Notes: generated from the sequence alone by a model not told the origin. A DNA stretch of 64,000 nucleotides from Isoetes taiwanensis (GCA_021234155.1 JAJEKV010000014.1:2733077-2797076), one strand, 5' to 3'. Positions 36,006-47,577 are shown, counted from the first letter of the stretch. Numbers and translations are program-made.

Positions 36006-36547
36006 CATTAGAGGAAAAATAAGATCACATTTTGTCCCATTAAGGGATGCTTAAAATGCCATGTCAGCTTTTTAAACTGTCCAATAAGAGAAGAGCTCCA
36101 GTATATCTCATTCCAGTATTATGTGGCAGCCTGTAATTAATGCAGCTGCAACTAACTTCTGTAGTATCATTTTTTCATTATAACTTTTGATCCAGAACTC
36201 CGATTCAAAAACTTTTTGTAGCAATGGATCTATCTAGTGATAACCCATTCATACATCTTTTACGATATAAATATATAAGAAATAAGCAAAAAATCATATT
36301 TTTTTAAGGTTAACGCATATGATCATATTGCAATACATCATAACCATATATATCATTGGAAAGATCTTTTCATTCCGCATCTAATGCAACAAACGCCGCA
36401 ACATTTTGACAAGTGGATCAAAAGTTATGGGGAAAAAACAACAGCAATGAAGTTGTTGGTGCTGCATTAATTGCAGTTAATAGAGGGTAGCCATTCCATT
36501 GGAGGATTCTTATGGGGATAAAATGAGATCTCAAATTTCCTCTAATG
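36006..36547. mobile_element. MITE/foldback, 542 bp
   Basis: The ends CATTAGAGGAAA and TTTCCTCTAATG are inverted and the pairing continues inward: AAGATCACATTTTGTCCC with its counterpart, then GCAGCTGCA...TTAATTA, then AACTTTTGATCCA. The terminal inverted repeats exceed 40 bp. No protein is encoded. I see no clear target duplication, so the superfamily is undecided. Confidence 0.65.
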
Positions 36548-36653
36548 GTATTTTTTCCATTGCATTGAAAACATTACCATTGTATCTTTTCCATTACCAT
36601 TGAAAACATTTACCATTACATTTAAAATTGTAGATCGTTTACATTTATAGATT

Positions 36654-36772
36654 ACATTGAAACCTCAAACTGTATTTTCACATTGAAACCTCAAAGTCAG
36701 ACTGTATTTTCACATTGAAACCTCAAAATCAGTCATATCTTCAGACTGTATTTTCACATTGAAACCTCAAAC
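36654..36772. repeat. ~35-45-bp tandem repeat, four units
   Basis: ACATTGAAACCTCAAA followed by (CAG)ACTGTATTTTC repeats about four times. The first and last units are partial. Confidence 0.7.
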
Positions 36773-37327
36773 TCTCGATTCCTTACTCCACAAGATCCTG
36801 CAAAAATATAAAGAAACATTAGCAAAGAAAAACCAGACACTAACATAACATACCTTACAATAACAGCAAGATCAGCCGCCAGAAAATAGAAACAAGCACA
36901 AATTAATAGCAGACGATAAGATTGACTGCCAGCAAGGCAAAAACGTCCAAGAACTTGTAAAAAATCATCAAACATTGAGAAAAACAAGAATAACGAAAAT
37001 ATAAGCTCAAATCTCGAAGCGCCAAAAGGATTTTACCGCCTCTGCCAAAAAAATTGCCAAAACTCTTCACTGTCTTCAAATCTGTAACAAGAAAAGAAAA
37101 AAATTAGAAATAACACTAAGCGCCAGTGACATTCATGCTTGTGGCATAAGAAACTACCAGATTAAGCCAAAAAGATGCTCCTCTGGTAGCATGCAGCCAC
37201 AGAAAATTGCCAGAGAGAGAGAGAGAGAAAGAAAGAATTCGTCGATAAACAGGGTTTTTTGTCCACCTCGGTGCCACGTGTACGCAAAACACTGGTCCAC
37301 GTGCATGAACCCATGGGCACTCAGGAG
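36773..37327. other. No gene seen; (GA)n at ~37213-37227
   Basis: A short GAGA microsatellite lies near 37213. The rest is unremarkable noncoding DNA. Confidence 0.3.
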
Positions 37328-37414
37328 TTTCCGGCAGGAACCCGCCTGGTGGCACCACTGCTCGGGGCTAATGCCACTCGCAACGGCGCCGCCAGGAGGT
37401 TTCCCGCCGGAAAA
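37328..37414. repeat. GC-rich inverted repeat, ~42-bp arms
   Basis: TTTCCGGCAGG...CCTGGTGGCACC...GCTAATGCC is followed at once by its imperfect reverse complement (GGCGCCGCCAGGAGGTTTCC, then GCCGGAAA). A related single arm sits at 47108-47153, so this is a dispersed family. Confidence 0.65.
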
Positions 37415-37627
37415 CCTATCGTACCCATGGGTTCCCTAGCACATAGCCCCCCATTCTCTGTTACCCATCACTTTGTCATGATCACGGTGGATCTGCTGGC
37501 TATAACAGATGTCAGTTCAAGAGCGCGATTATGCAGTTCGGTGATACTCGGTCCCTACATCAGCCTTTTAATTCCTGATCACCCGGAACCCTATATCAAC
37601 CTTTTTCAACGCAGTTGGTTCTACTAA

Positions 37628-37775
37628 GAGTAAGGCTGGGTTCACATGCAATCCTCGCCAGAGAGGGGCCCTGTTTTGCCATGTGCTATTTGGCGATGGT
37701 AGATGATGTTGCGTGTAAAAGAGTGAGCCTTTTTACACGACGGTGAGGGCACCTTCACTGCATGTGAACCGGCTC
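37628..37775. mobile_element. PIF/Harbinger-type MITE, 148 bp
   Basis: The terminal inverted repeats are GAGTAAGGCTGGGTTCACAT and the reverse complement of GCATGTGAACCGGCTC (an indel of a few bases between arms). TAA flanks both ends (37625-37627 and 37776-37778), which matches the 3-bp TWA target duplication of PIF/Harbinger or Tourist MITEs. It is noncoding. Confidence 0.7.
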
Positions 37776-38908
37776 TAATGATCGTGGTCCCATATTAGCC
37801 ATTTTCATTTCTACAGTGGTGCTATGTGTCAACCTTTTTTTCCTACCAACTAGCTATTTGTATGAACTTATGTCAGTCCTACTTGGTAATTATGGAAACT
37901 ATAAGTTATACGTATAGATATATATCACTCATCTTTGCTCTACAAACACCTTTACATTTTTAAAAATTACTAAAATGCTCATCTGCTACATTCTTCAACA
38001 CGTGAGATGAATCGAATGAATATGAACATGCCTCTCTTTGAAATTAATATCAACAGGGAGCTTGAGAGATACAAACGATGTCTGCTAACGTCCATTTTTT
38101 CTTGAGTTAGAGTCGATCTTGTGGAACATAGTAAACTGCATTTCTTCTAGGACGGAAAAAGCATAGTGTCGGCTTTTCTTCTTGAAGTTATTTTAGCCTT
38201 TATAGTATGGCATATGCTTCCACAATTTTCGGCAAAATGGGCTACCATGTACATACCATTTCTAGAAGAAGCTACTGAATTGCAATTTTAGAAAGAAGCT
38301 AGTTTTGGTCAAAAACATTTCAAACCGAGAGAAATAAAACTGCATTCATGCTAAATTGAATCTTTCCTACTGGAAATGCTAAGGACTTGAAGCTGTGCAT
38401 GCTTTCCTACAACAAATGCTTAGGCCATAGCCATTATCGAAACCATTACTAATAGATGCATGAGTCCTGTGGTCAGGCTATACGATTTGGAGCTTTTTTG
38501 TGCTGCTTTAATCTCGAGCTAAAAGATGTTATGCCAGTTGATGCTTCTATGATGAACTCCAGTTTCACACTTTTGCTACATGCGTATTCTCTTAAATTAA
38601 CAAGCTGAGCATGTAGATTGATTGCACTCAATAATGGATTCATAGTCTATTCATTGTGCAGAAAAGATGTTGTGTTATGTTAATTTGCAGGCCAGACCTC
38701 ATCTTGATATGTGTATCACTCTTAAATTATCTCAAATTCTAGATATGCATAGACTGGAGAGTTATCATGTTCTAGGTAAAATATTATTCTTCATTCAGGA
38801 TCGTTTGAGATCATAAAAGGGCTTTCTAAGAACTGCTGACTAAGCTTTATGAACTACCAATCAGAAAATAGAACAGGTAATTTAGTTAGCAAAACAATTA
38901 TAACTAAC
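37776..38908. other. Noncoding; ~95-bp dispersed repeat
   Basis: 37905-38000 resembles 45540-45640 (ATATATC.CTCAT.TTGCT.TACA ... AAAATGCTC.TCT.CTACATTCTTC). I see no gene here. Confidence 0.4.
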
Positions 38909-39207
38909 TCACTAGATCACATTTTCTAGCATAAGTGTTGATAAAAAAGTCCAAATGAGCTCTCGTTTGGTGCAATAGATAGATCTCATTGAGATCTTTT
39001 CAATCTTAGATGGTTTGCATATCCTTCAACCCCATAAGATAGTAAAACAATGTTAAAAACAACATATTTTGGAGTTTTGACAATCACAAGTGATTAAAAT
39101 TTGCACCTAAGGTTGGAAAGATCTCAATGAGATCTATCTATTGCGCCAAACGAGAGCTCATTTGGATTTTTCTATCAACACTTATGCTAGAAAATGTGAT
39201 CCAGTGA
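38909..39207. mobile_element. Foldback MITE with 100-bp arms
   Basis: The left arm 38909-39008 and right arm 39108-39207 are inverted copies with only a handful of differences. Both contain GATCACATTTTCTAGC, ATAAGTGTTGATA, CCAAATGAGCTCTCGTTTGG and ATAGATAGATCTCATTGAG. About 100 bp of loop lies between. No clear target duplication is visible. LINE A copy 2 starts a few bases downstream. Confidence 0.8.
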
Positions 39208-39232
39208 TGACTGGATCCATCAGGCTCTGATT

Positions 39233-40450
39233 TTGGACCAGGCATCCAAGATTCTATTGCTGCAACGCGCTAGCCGGTTGAAGGGGACATCAATATACTT
39301 GGACACAGATCTTACTCCAGTGCAACAAAAGGAGAGACGAGAGGAGTTCACAAAAATCAGGCAAGTCAGACAGGCAGGGGGATCGGCAGGCTTGGTTAAT
39401 GGCAAGATGAAGGTGTTTGTACCTCCGCGGCCAACAGTAGCAGAGGCAGCGGCGATGGGACCAGGGACATCTAGACCTTTCACCTCCGAGACGGCAAACC
39501 AGATGCAACAACCAGGACCCAGTGCTCGGGCACCACCTGGAACGGCCCCTGCAACCTCCTCGGGGAGGCAGTGCTGGGGACAATTGCCACAAAAGATAGG
39601 GACAGTGTCTTCGACTTGTATCATGGAACTAGAGGGGATTCCCCGGAAGAAGGGCGTGGCCTTGTTGGGATCGCTACGTATGGACATCATCTTCTTGCAA
39701 GAGACATGGGAATATCGTGGGCATCACCGCCGACATCCCGGGATACCGGTGCTTCTGGCGCTTTCGCTAATGCGGCGCCATGGCAAGCGAGGATATGGAG
39801 GGGTGGCATGCTACTTCAAAGATGCTATAACAGCCACGGTCTCGCTCCACAAGGCTGACAGACTTAACCGCTACCTATGGGAGGCAGACACGGATGTACA
39901 AATGCCTTACAGAGATCTGTATGATGACATAGAGCAATATCGCCAGCAAGGGCATGTGCTCTTGTTAGGAGATTTCAATGCCCGCGACCGCACGTACCGT
40001 ATTCGGTTACCTTCGAGGAGAGGCCGATTCGACCCACTCGGCGAAATACCGCGCACCCCAACATGCGGGCAAGTCTCAAGATCTGACCAACGCTTTGGAA
40101 GGGAGTTGGTTCAACTCTGTCAGGTCTTTGACATGGTAGTGTGCAATGGTATGATCGGATGGCCTGTCGGGGGTTTTACTTGCAAGAGCGATAGACATGA
40201 TGGTGGAGCTAAGCGTGGTAGACTATCTCCTTGCTCCGGTGGTAGGACTTGACATGATCGGTGAGCTCTCAATTGGCACACGAAACGGGAGATGAGGAGG
40301 CTTTGTGGGACCACTATCCACTTTATGTCACTTTGGATTGGGAGCACTTCGGTAGTGCAATCACGAGTAGAAACCATCGGGGGTTGAGATACATCCCCAC
40401 TCGAAAAAGCAAGCGGAATATGAGTTTGTGTTGGAACGTGAACTGCAGGG
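39233..40450 (+). CDS. LINE A endonuclease domain (copy 2)
   Basis: The 339-codon frame 39233-40252 holds MDIIFLQETW and VLLLGDFNARD. Compared with copy 1 it lacks ~70 codons between the CNRYLW-like region and GDFNA (after ...NRYLW it jumps to EADTDVQMPY). SVVDYLL and DHYPLYVTL lie in other frames after 40200. This internal deletion and the frameshifts probably inactivate it. Confidence 0.8.
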
Positions 40451-40747
40451 GATTGATGCCCTTTGCACGCGTTACATGATAGGTGGGAATGGCTTGTACA
40501 TGCCTTACTCCACGCGCCAGCTAGTGCATGCTTTGCGGCGAGGGATCGCTTCGCGAATGGACACCGCGCCAGCCCCTCGAATCCCCGGTTTGGCCGCTGA
40601 GTGCAAGGCTCTAAAGACCCAACTACGCCTCGCCTCGGATCCACAATTGCGCAAAGAGCCATTCAGACTATAGAGCATTCTTGAAATCCGTAAAGCATCG
40701 TATATTGCGCACCATCGCCAGCATGTTTGATTTGTTGATGATCGGTA

Positions 40748-41694
40748 ATGAAAGCCTTCCGGGCGAGGGTGTTGTACAAGAGGCATCAACCACCCGGCAA
40801 TATTACCGTAGACCAGTGGATGCATCGCTTGGAGGAGTTGTATGATCCCCCAGGAGCAGCTGCTGGGGTTCCAGATCAGGTAGGAGAAATGCTGCAGCTC
40901 ACGGAGGAAGACATCCAACAGGGCCTTAGACACCTGGCTAATGGCAAAGCGAAGGACTTGCAGGGACTTCAAGCCGAGTTATTGAAATGGGGTGGGCCAG
41001 CTTTGCTAGGGCCTCTGACAGCGATTATTAACCAGGCCATAAGGGAGGGCCTCCCGGGAGAGTGGATGGTTAGCAAGGTCACCCCAATTCATAAGACAGG
41101 TAACAGGGATGATTCGGCGAACTACCGCATGATCATGGTGAGCCCATTACTCGCAAAGCTTTTAGCAGGTGTGGTGGAGAAGAAGTTAACTCAGTGGGCT
41201 GAGGAAGCTGGAGTGCGTGCAGTTGGCCAGGCGGGGTTTCGCCCTGCCCACTCCACAATCGACCATATATTCACTCTCAGAATCCTTATGGAAGCTACTG
41301 CACGCGCCGGCGTGACTGTAGACTCTGTTTCGTAGATTTCAAGACGGCATATGATACGGTCCCTCGGGACCTGTTGTGGCAGCATTTGCAGGCGCTGCAT
41401 GCCCCACAGGACTTACAAAATGTCATCTATAGACTCTATGATGGGATATATGCTGCATTGCCTGCATCAGATCAGCGAGTTGCTAGCACCATAGGGGTTA
41501 AACAGGGATGTCCGTTATCTCCAACGCTCTTTGGTCTCTACATTGACAAGTTGGAGACTTGGATGCAAGAACATGGGGGCGGTGGCCCACAGCTACCAGA
41601 GGCATACAGTATAAGGCAATTGCTCTATGCAGATGATGTAGACTTGCTATCCCATACAGCCAGGAGTATGCGGCAAAGATTTGGGCGCTCTTAG
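40748..41694 (+). CDS. LINE A reverse transcriptase (copy 2)
   Basis: Frame 40748-41335 has LANGKAKDLQGLQAELLKWG, TPIHKTGNRDDSANYRMI and QAGFRPAHSTIDHIF. A one-base shift at about 41330 leads to FVDFKTAYDTVPRD (first catalytic Asp). Frame 41374-41694 has STIGVKQGCPLSPTLFGLYI and LLYADDVDLL, the catalytic YADD near 41625. FKYLGIDF follows at about 41825. All palm motifs are present, so only a few indels separate this from a readable RT. Confidence 0.9.
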
Positions 41695-42455
41695 TGGGTT
41701 CTGTGACACAACAGGAATGACGGTGAACCTGCAGAAAACTAAGCTCCTGGCAGTCCTCTCCTCGCAGCATGATATCCCAGATCTCTATTACAGAGGACAG
41801 AAGGTGGATGTTGTAAGGACCTTCAAGTATCTGGGAATCGACTTTTGCGCTAGCATGTTATGGGATGACTGTGTGGAAAGACGGGTCACGCAGGGATAGA
41901 AAGCCCCATGCTATATGCGGTAATAAAACGCTACGTAATAGACCTATGTGATCGGGCACGTAGAGCACACTGCTTGAGCACTCGTTGAACCAAAAAGATT
42001 GTTGTATGGGGTAGAGGTCCGGGGTCCAAATTAGCAAGAACACCGGATAAGCTAGAGAGGGTGCAAGGCCTTCTTAACATACACCTAGGTATCAAGGACA
42101 CGGTGCCTTATCAGATTTTGCTATATGAGACTGGTTCGCCCCCAAAATATTCCGCTATCGCAGACATCTTGCATATTTCCACAAGGTCACCAAAGATGGA
42201 TGCTGGCGTCTTCCCCGAGGGCTTTGTTATTGGCACAAGAGCCACAACGATCAAGAGGGTATATGGTAGGAGCACCGCCGGGGGTGGTTCGCAACGTGGT
42301 CTATAGACTACCGCCAGATTGTGGCTATGCCTCGATGTCCGTGGACAAAGGCCGCACACTGAATGAGCACTTTGCCACCACTCACGGGGATGCAACCACT
42401 TTCGTGCAAAGCCTAAAACAGAGCACTACCACACGCAGTTAATCCAACACCGAAC

Positions 42456-42760
42456 ATGGCCCACACCAAGGTGCTTGAAAGCGATATATCTATGAAGAAA
42501 CGGAGAGCTATTGCCTCCGGTGAGGACGGGTCCCATCATCTCGTAATTGAAACGGTCGTTGGACTACGGATGGAGGGCGTAGAATCCCATGATGAGAGAA
42601 TATGCCGGTGTTGCCACATGCGACAAAGGAGGATGAGCACCATGCTCGCAAAGAGTGTCCGCATATCGCATATCCGAAAGCAACACATGCTGATCTTAGA
42701 TGCTTTCGAGGCAATCACAGCATCAATTCTTGGCATCGCCAATGGTTGCACGCCTCGTGA
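42456..42760 (+). pseudogene. LINE A C-terminal Cys/His segment (copy 2)
   Basis: A frame with RICRCCHMR and SVRISHIR. The spacing recalls the Cys/His C-terminal motif of plant LINEs, where it may bind nucleic acid. Frames are broken. The corresponding part of copy 1 is before 28960. Confidence 0.45.
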
Positions 42761-42820
42761 TCCTACATTTTGCAAGTCTCTACCGTCAAAGAATCCCTTA
42801 CAGGACAAGGGATCTGAGAG

Positions 42821-42875
42821 CCTACTACCAGGGTTTTTCCTCCCATGTGGGGGTTTTTTCATCCCAGTAGTAGGG
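42821..42875 (+). other. LINE A 3' hairpin (copy 2)
   Basis: Same sequence as the hairpin at 29065-29118, with outer stem CCTACTACC..GGTAGTAGG-type pairing. Being identical in both copies while the coding parts diverged suggests constraint or recent shared origin. Confidence 0.7.
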
Positions 42876-43001
42876 ACACATTGTATAGTAGCATTTGTCT
42901 TTTTGGTGTGGTTTTATCTGCTTTGTGTACTGCATGTACCGTCTCATAGGTCAAGTTTGGCCTCCGCGGACGTTAAAATATACTTCCTTCCTTCCTTCCT
43001 T

Positions 43002-44233
43002 CTGATTGGTAGTTCATTTGCCTTCATTTGGCTTAATTGACACATTTTGAAGACCCTTTTCTAATCTTAAAAAAAAAATCCTAACGTCTTCACTATTGCA
43101 TTGTAGCAATACACAATACTTACTGAGTCGTCATCTCTTTGCTCAGTCTTAATCCCGTTGTAATTACACAAGTAGTCTGCTAAGACCATTTGCTATTTTC
43201 CTTCTTATTCTTTGCATGTCCACAAATTTTCGTATTACTAGACATTATTTGTAAAGCAGACCAATCATCTTATGTAACTGAGCATAGGTTCATTCATATA
43301 TTTTTGAAACTCAATTGAAGGATGGTTGTTTCTTAGATCCTACTTTCAATCAGTATCTATACAACCCTCTAAAGGAGCTCTAATTCTTTCTGCACTTATA
43401 ATCCAACATGAATTTGCAGAGCATACAATAAGAAAGATTGATACAAGTTCTAGAGTAATTGAGAGACTTCTTCAGATGCTTAAATAGAAAACAACTCTAA
43501 AAAAGAGATAAGAAAAGTTGCCTCATATATATTGTCTGCCCTGACTCACCCTCCGTGGACGCGTGGAGTTGGGTTTTCGGCCTCGCTTCGTCCACACCTA
43601 CTCGCGCTGGTGCTTCCCCTTAAGCTAAGGCGGAAGGAGAGGTAATGCTCATCTGGTGGATTGGTGTGGTTCTCGTACCTGTTGATATTGATTAAGCATT
43701 CTCTATCCATTCTTATTCTATTTTGTTCGCGTATCGATTCCGTTTCTTTTGCCATCAATATGGATTGGATATGCAAATAAAGAAATGAGGATCTAATTAA
43801 CTGGGATATCCACCCAAGAAAGTGAAGAGACGCATGCATGCCATCCACGTTGGTTGTATATAGACTCAGCATCCAGGTTAGAATCGCTGAAAGTAAGAAT
43901 CACCTGAAAAAAACTCTAGTCGCCGAGATATGATGCTCCAAAGTTCGGCCAACAAAACTGGGCAGAAATTTCTCCTGTTGCCTCCTTCCAGAAACCCTCA
44001 CAAAAATCTATGCCCTTTGCTTTTATCATGAGATTTTTATAATTTTTAATACATACCAAGTATGCATTATTGGTATAATACCCCAAAATATATAATGCGT
44101 AATATGACCAAGGTAACACCACCGTCACATTCTCCGATTGTTCTACGTTCGGTGAACCTGGAAGGAAACTGAGGAGGAACAGTAGCGGGTGATTAAGCTC
44201 AATTCCAATAAGATTGAAATAAAATGGAGCAGT
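43002..44233. other. No gene recognised
   Basis: A 108-codon minus frame (43872-43546) has natural-looking composition but no family I can name. The rest is AT-rich noncoding DNA. Confidence 0.3.
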
Positions 44234-44661
44234 TGTTATAGAATGTGCTATAGCATTGGAAGGAATAATTTCCTTGTTAATTGAGAAAGAAGAAATAGCA
44301 TGAGTCTAGATAACCCAAAAAACATTTAAGAAAACACTGTAATTGCTGAAATAGATGGTCTTAGTGAAAAGAACAGAGGCATAATATTGAGGCCATACCA
44401 TAGATATGCCCGTGGTTCAATCAGATTACCCAAGTAGTCAACAATTACATTTCAAATATGCCATAGCCTATTGAATGATAGATCTGGAAATTGCCTTCTA
44501 TTAGGAGACATATGCATTGGCATTCACAATCAATTAGCATACGTCCGCAAAACAAAAGTAACATGCAAAAGAGTAGCGCATGACTATAAGTAGCCATATA
44601 TGCTGACATGGCATCATGCCATGTCACATTAGAGTGACATTAGGTTTTCCTACTTCTAACA
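44234..44661 (-). repeat. Copia 3 3' LTR, ~428 bp
   Basis: Directly after the purine tract CAGAAGGGG (44662-44670 on the other strand) the minus strand begins TGTTAGAA, and at 44234 it ends TTCTATAACA. This gives TG...CA termini with a short inverted repeat. A perfect 10-bp-arm palindrome TGACATGGCA/TGCCATGTCA lies inside at 44604-44626. The outer end is inferred from the terminal repeat only. Confidence 0.6.
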
Positions 44662-44840
44662 CCCCTTCTGAAATTCTACCATAACACATGAACAACATAT
44701 CACGGGTTGACTTGTAACTTTTGCATGCCCAGCAGAAACTTCATCTATTTAAGCCCTGATCCTATAAGTAGTTTAGTCATCCCATCAGCTAGTTGACTTG
44801 AAGTTATACAATATTTCACATTCAAAGTAGAACGCTGCAT

Positions 44841-45185
44841 TTATTCCCTAACAAAGCACAACTCAATATCATGATGTTTAGTTGGATGATAGTAGTGCTT
44901 ATCCTTGATAAGATCTATGGCTCCAAAATTATCCATTAATAGCTTAGCCATTGAAATGGGAACTTTCAACTCATGAAAAAATTGTAACAACCACATCATT
45001 TTCTGAGTTCCTATAACCAAGGCTTTTATTTCAGCTTCTGTGGTGTTAAGGCTTACTGAAGTCTGCTTTTTAGATCTCCAAGCAATAGGACTAGCTCCAA
45101 GCATAAGGATGTATCCTGTATGTGACCGTATGTAATCAAAATCAGTTCCATCATGATCAGCATCTGTGTAAAACAGTAGATCCAT
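44841..45185 (-). CDS. Copia 3 RNase H
   Basis: 114 codons with FYTDADHDGTDFDYIRSHTG, AWRSKKQTSVSLNTTEAEI and HHDIELCFVRE, the RNase H motifs of copia. In other frames VSKFMQFSKQNHWQAAKPYL precedes it and QLADGMTKLL follows. A stop replaces the residue after FVRE, so it is inactive. Confidence 0.85.
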   Translation of the reverse strand: MDLLFYTDADHDGTDFDYIRSHTGYILMLGASPIAWRSKKQTSVSLNTTEAEIKALVIGTQKMMWLLQFFHELKVPISMAKLLMDNFGAIDLIKDKHYYHPTKHHDIELCFVRE

Positions 45186-45539
45186 ATTTTCATGTTTTCT
45201 TTACACTAGACCTTTAGTCATAGTTGCTTTAAGATAAGGTTTTGCAGCTTGCCAATGGTTTTGCTTGGAAAATTGCATGAACTTGCTTACTTGACAAGAA
45301 GATTCACAAGAAGATTCATGAGAATCCAAAGTAAGTTTGTTCCTCTACTCATATGGACTGGGAGCATCTTTGGGATCTTCCATGTGAAATCAGAGTAATA
45401 AATCCTTGATATATTTCGTTTGAGTGAGTTGAAGATGCCGAGTCTGGCAGCGCCGCCAAGACATTTTCTGAGGTGGAATTTTGATTCCCCATGCATTATC
45501 TAATACCTATATCCTCTTTTTATAATGCCAAGTTATTTT

Positions 45540-45830
45540 ATATACAGATATATCCCTCATTTTGCTTTACAGACGTCGTTACATTTGTAAAAGTTATAAA
45601 ATGCTCCTCTACTACATTCTTCTGAACTTTCTGATGAAATATCTGATGATTTTCCTGACAAATCTGATGACGAAACATCGAAAAGTCTGATGAAAACTTC
45701 TGATGCAAAAGCTGACATTTCACTTGATGAATAGTTTTTGACGATTATCCTGACAAAATATCTGATGCAAATACTGACGTACAACCTGATAAATGTTCTA
45801 ATGCAAAATCATCACTACATGCGTCGGAGA
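45540..45830. repeat. Dispersed repeat plus TCTGATGA-rich array
   Basis: 45540-45640 matches 37905-38000. It is followed by a degenerate array of TCTGATGAAA-like units (45620-45810) that reads Ser/Asp-rich in one plus frame (SDEISDDFPDKSDDETS). The array is probably simple repeat, not protein. Confidence 0.5.
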
Positions 45831-47056
45831 CTTATTCGTTAGTAGTTTCGTCAGTATAAACATAGGCGATTTTTTTGACCAACAACCCTCATTCTCTTGT
45901 AGCATCATGAACTTACATGCGGCCAATGCTCTAGCAAATTGTTACATTACCAAATCATTTGTACCTTAGATTACGTTCATTAGTAACTAAAGAACTTTTA
46001 AATATAAAGAAATGGCAAATTGTTACATTACGAAATCTTATGTCCTTTAGATTCTATTAAACCTATATGATTTTCAACTTGTAATCCATAAATCTCCAAG
46101 ATTATTGTGATATATTATATTGAGATAAGGGCACTATTGGTCTATGTGGACCAATGAATAATTCAAAGACTCAAATCCATGGCATGGCATTTTGGTATGT
46201 TATGTCTTGACTGGAAGCTTCTTTCTGAATCTATTTTTGCCTATTTACCATCTCAGCAGCATTGACGGACTGATAGGTTGTAGAAGCAAAGGCCAAAAAG
46301 CCTAATTTAATGTTTTTAAGGCTCAGTACTTCTGTTGGATAAGAATTTATGGTTTTCTGTTGAATGGGCATTTATATCTTGCAAATTCAGATGGCAGATC
46401 GCAATTTTAACTCAACCCTCAATTGTAGCAAAAGGGGCTTAAGTTAGTACTGTTAGAATTGCCAAACCTTCTCTCTTTCAAGCCCTTCTCTAAGAAGTTT
46501 TATCCATTTTGCGTTTTTCTTTTTTGCATTTACAGGATCCAGGACTACGACAATGATAATCCTGGTAATATTTTTAATGTTCGTTGCGTTGGCTGTTCTT
46601 GCTGGTTTTCTTGCATCGAAGAAACCAAGGTTAAACTGCAAAAAGCATTTAAGACAATCAGTGGGTTATAATGGTATCAAATTGGCCATAATTGACAGCA
46701 AGGAAGTAATGTACATGCATCAACGAGAACATCTACCCAAATTTATGTTCATGAGGTCAAATGACCAGTAGAAAGCTTAAGAGAATTCACAAAGACATTA
46801 TCCTGATTACTTTCACAGCAAAAGAAATTAAGTTAGATGGAAATTTTGTAATAGGTTCCTGGCCAATAATCTTTGAACTGGTATTAAGGAGGATGCCCAC
46901 TTCTTCTTCATCACTTGCAAGAGGCTGTGCATTAAGATCAGTGAATATTCTCTCCTGGGCATTCTGTCTGAACCCAAAGTTGAGTTGGCAACGAAGATGT
47001 CTTTCCCTCATTCTATGCTACATCCACATGTTTTTTTGGTCCCCGGCATAGAAGTC
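45831..47056. other. Mostly noncoding; possible membrane exon at 46541-46631
   Basis: At 46541 an acceptor-like TTTGCATTTACAG precedes a segment encoding MIILVIFLMFVALAVLAGFL and then ASKKPR before an AAG|GTT donor-like site. That would be a single transmembrane exon. No neighbouring exons are recognised, so this is tentative. Confidence 0.2.
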
Positions 47057-47190
47057 TATCCAAGGACGTTAAAGTGTTTGTGCTAGGGAACCTGCCGGCT
47101 GGAGAGGTTTCCGGCAGTAAACCGGCAGGTGGCGCCGCAGCGAGCGGCATTAGAGAATAAAGTGTTTATCCAAGGACGTTAAAGTGTTTG
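47057..47190. repeat. 86-bp insert between 24-bp direct repeats
   Basis: TATCCAAGGACGTTAAAGTG followed by TTTG occurs at 47057-47080 and exactly again at 47167-47190. Between them lies GC-rich DNA whose 47108-47153 part matches the arms of the inverted repeat at 37328-37414. Confidence 0.75.
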
Positions 47191-47577
47191 TTGCAATAAA
47201 GCCTGCTGTTGGCCAGCACCGTCAGGAAGAAACCCCTTTAAATTCGTTAGTGTTGGTCGTTTGCGCGTAGATTTTTTATCCGGATAAGATGCAAGTGGAG
47301 ACTTCTTAGTCTGTTGTATGCTTGTGAAGCTTTCTTTTGTAACATTGGTAGGTGGGGTCTCTATCTGCGATAACGTAATAGAAGTATTTGATGCAGGATT
47401 TCCATGTTGGGATGGGTTTAACCTCGAAGCTGAGGAAGCTTGCAATGCAGAAGACTGTGATGAAGGAGAGGCATCATCTTCTGCCATTTCTGAGAATGAA
47501 AAATTTCCTTCCTGCAAGTCATTTTTAAGATTCAGGTAAATCTGTAATGAAGCATGACTGTAGATACTCATTTCCAA
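47179..47577 (-). CDS. Hypothetical Ser/Thr/Gln-rich ORF
   Basis: A 132-codon frame, MEMSIYSHASLQIYL..., with Ser-rich (SPSSQSSALQASSAS) and Thr-rich stretches and a basic segment DKKSTRKRPTL near the end. A CTTCATTACAG acceptor-like site precedes ATTTACCTG, so it may be a 3' exon of an unseen gene. No domain is recognised. Confidence 0.25.
   Translation of the reverse strand: MEMSIYSHASLQIYLNLKNDLQEGNFSFSEMAEDDASPSSQSSALQASSASRLNPSQHGNPASNTSITLSQIETPPTNVTKESFTSIQQTKKSPLASYPDKKSTRKRPTLTNLKGFLPDGAGQQQALLQQTL

Larger units (their letters stand above)
39221..43001 (+). mobile_element. LINE family A, copy 2 (5'-truncated)
   Basis: It starts abruptly in the region before the endonuclease, where copy 1 still continues upstream, so it is 5'-truncated as is usual for LINEs. 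Order: endonuclease, RT, Cys/His C-end, 3' hairpin (42821-42875), (TTCC)n end. It keeps longer frames than copy 1 in the RT. The last ~300 bp, including the hairpin, are almost identical to copy 1. Confidence 0.85.
44234..45480 (-). mobile_element. Ty1/copia retrotransposon 3, 3' end with LTR
   Basis: Minus strand. It keeps the last part of RT, RNase H, polypurine tract and 3' LTR. RT remnants read LQLTQTKYIKDLL and MEDPKDAPSPYE; RNase H follows. Everything upstream is lost. The sequence differs from copia 1 and copia 2, so it is a third family. Confidence 0.8.

Noticed and set aside
36654-36772. CRISPR-like repeat array
   Set aside because: Unit spacing is irregular, spacers are not unique and the DNA is plant nuclear; it is a simple tandem repeat.
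43546-43872. Organellar DNA insertion or conserved gene
   Set aside because: The 108-codon frame looks natural but I cannot match it to any plastid or mitochondrial gene.
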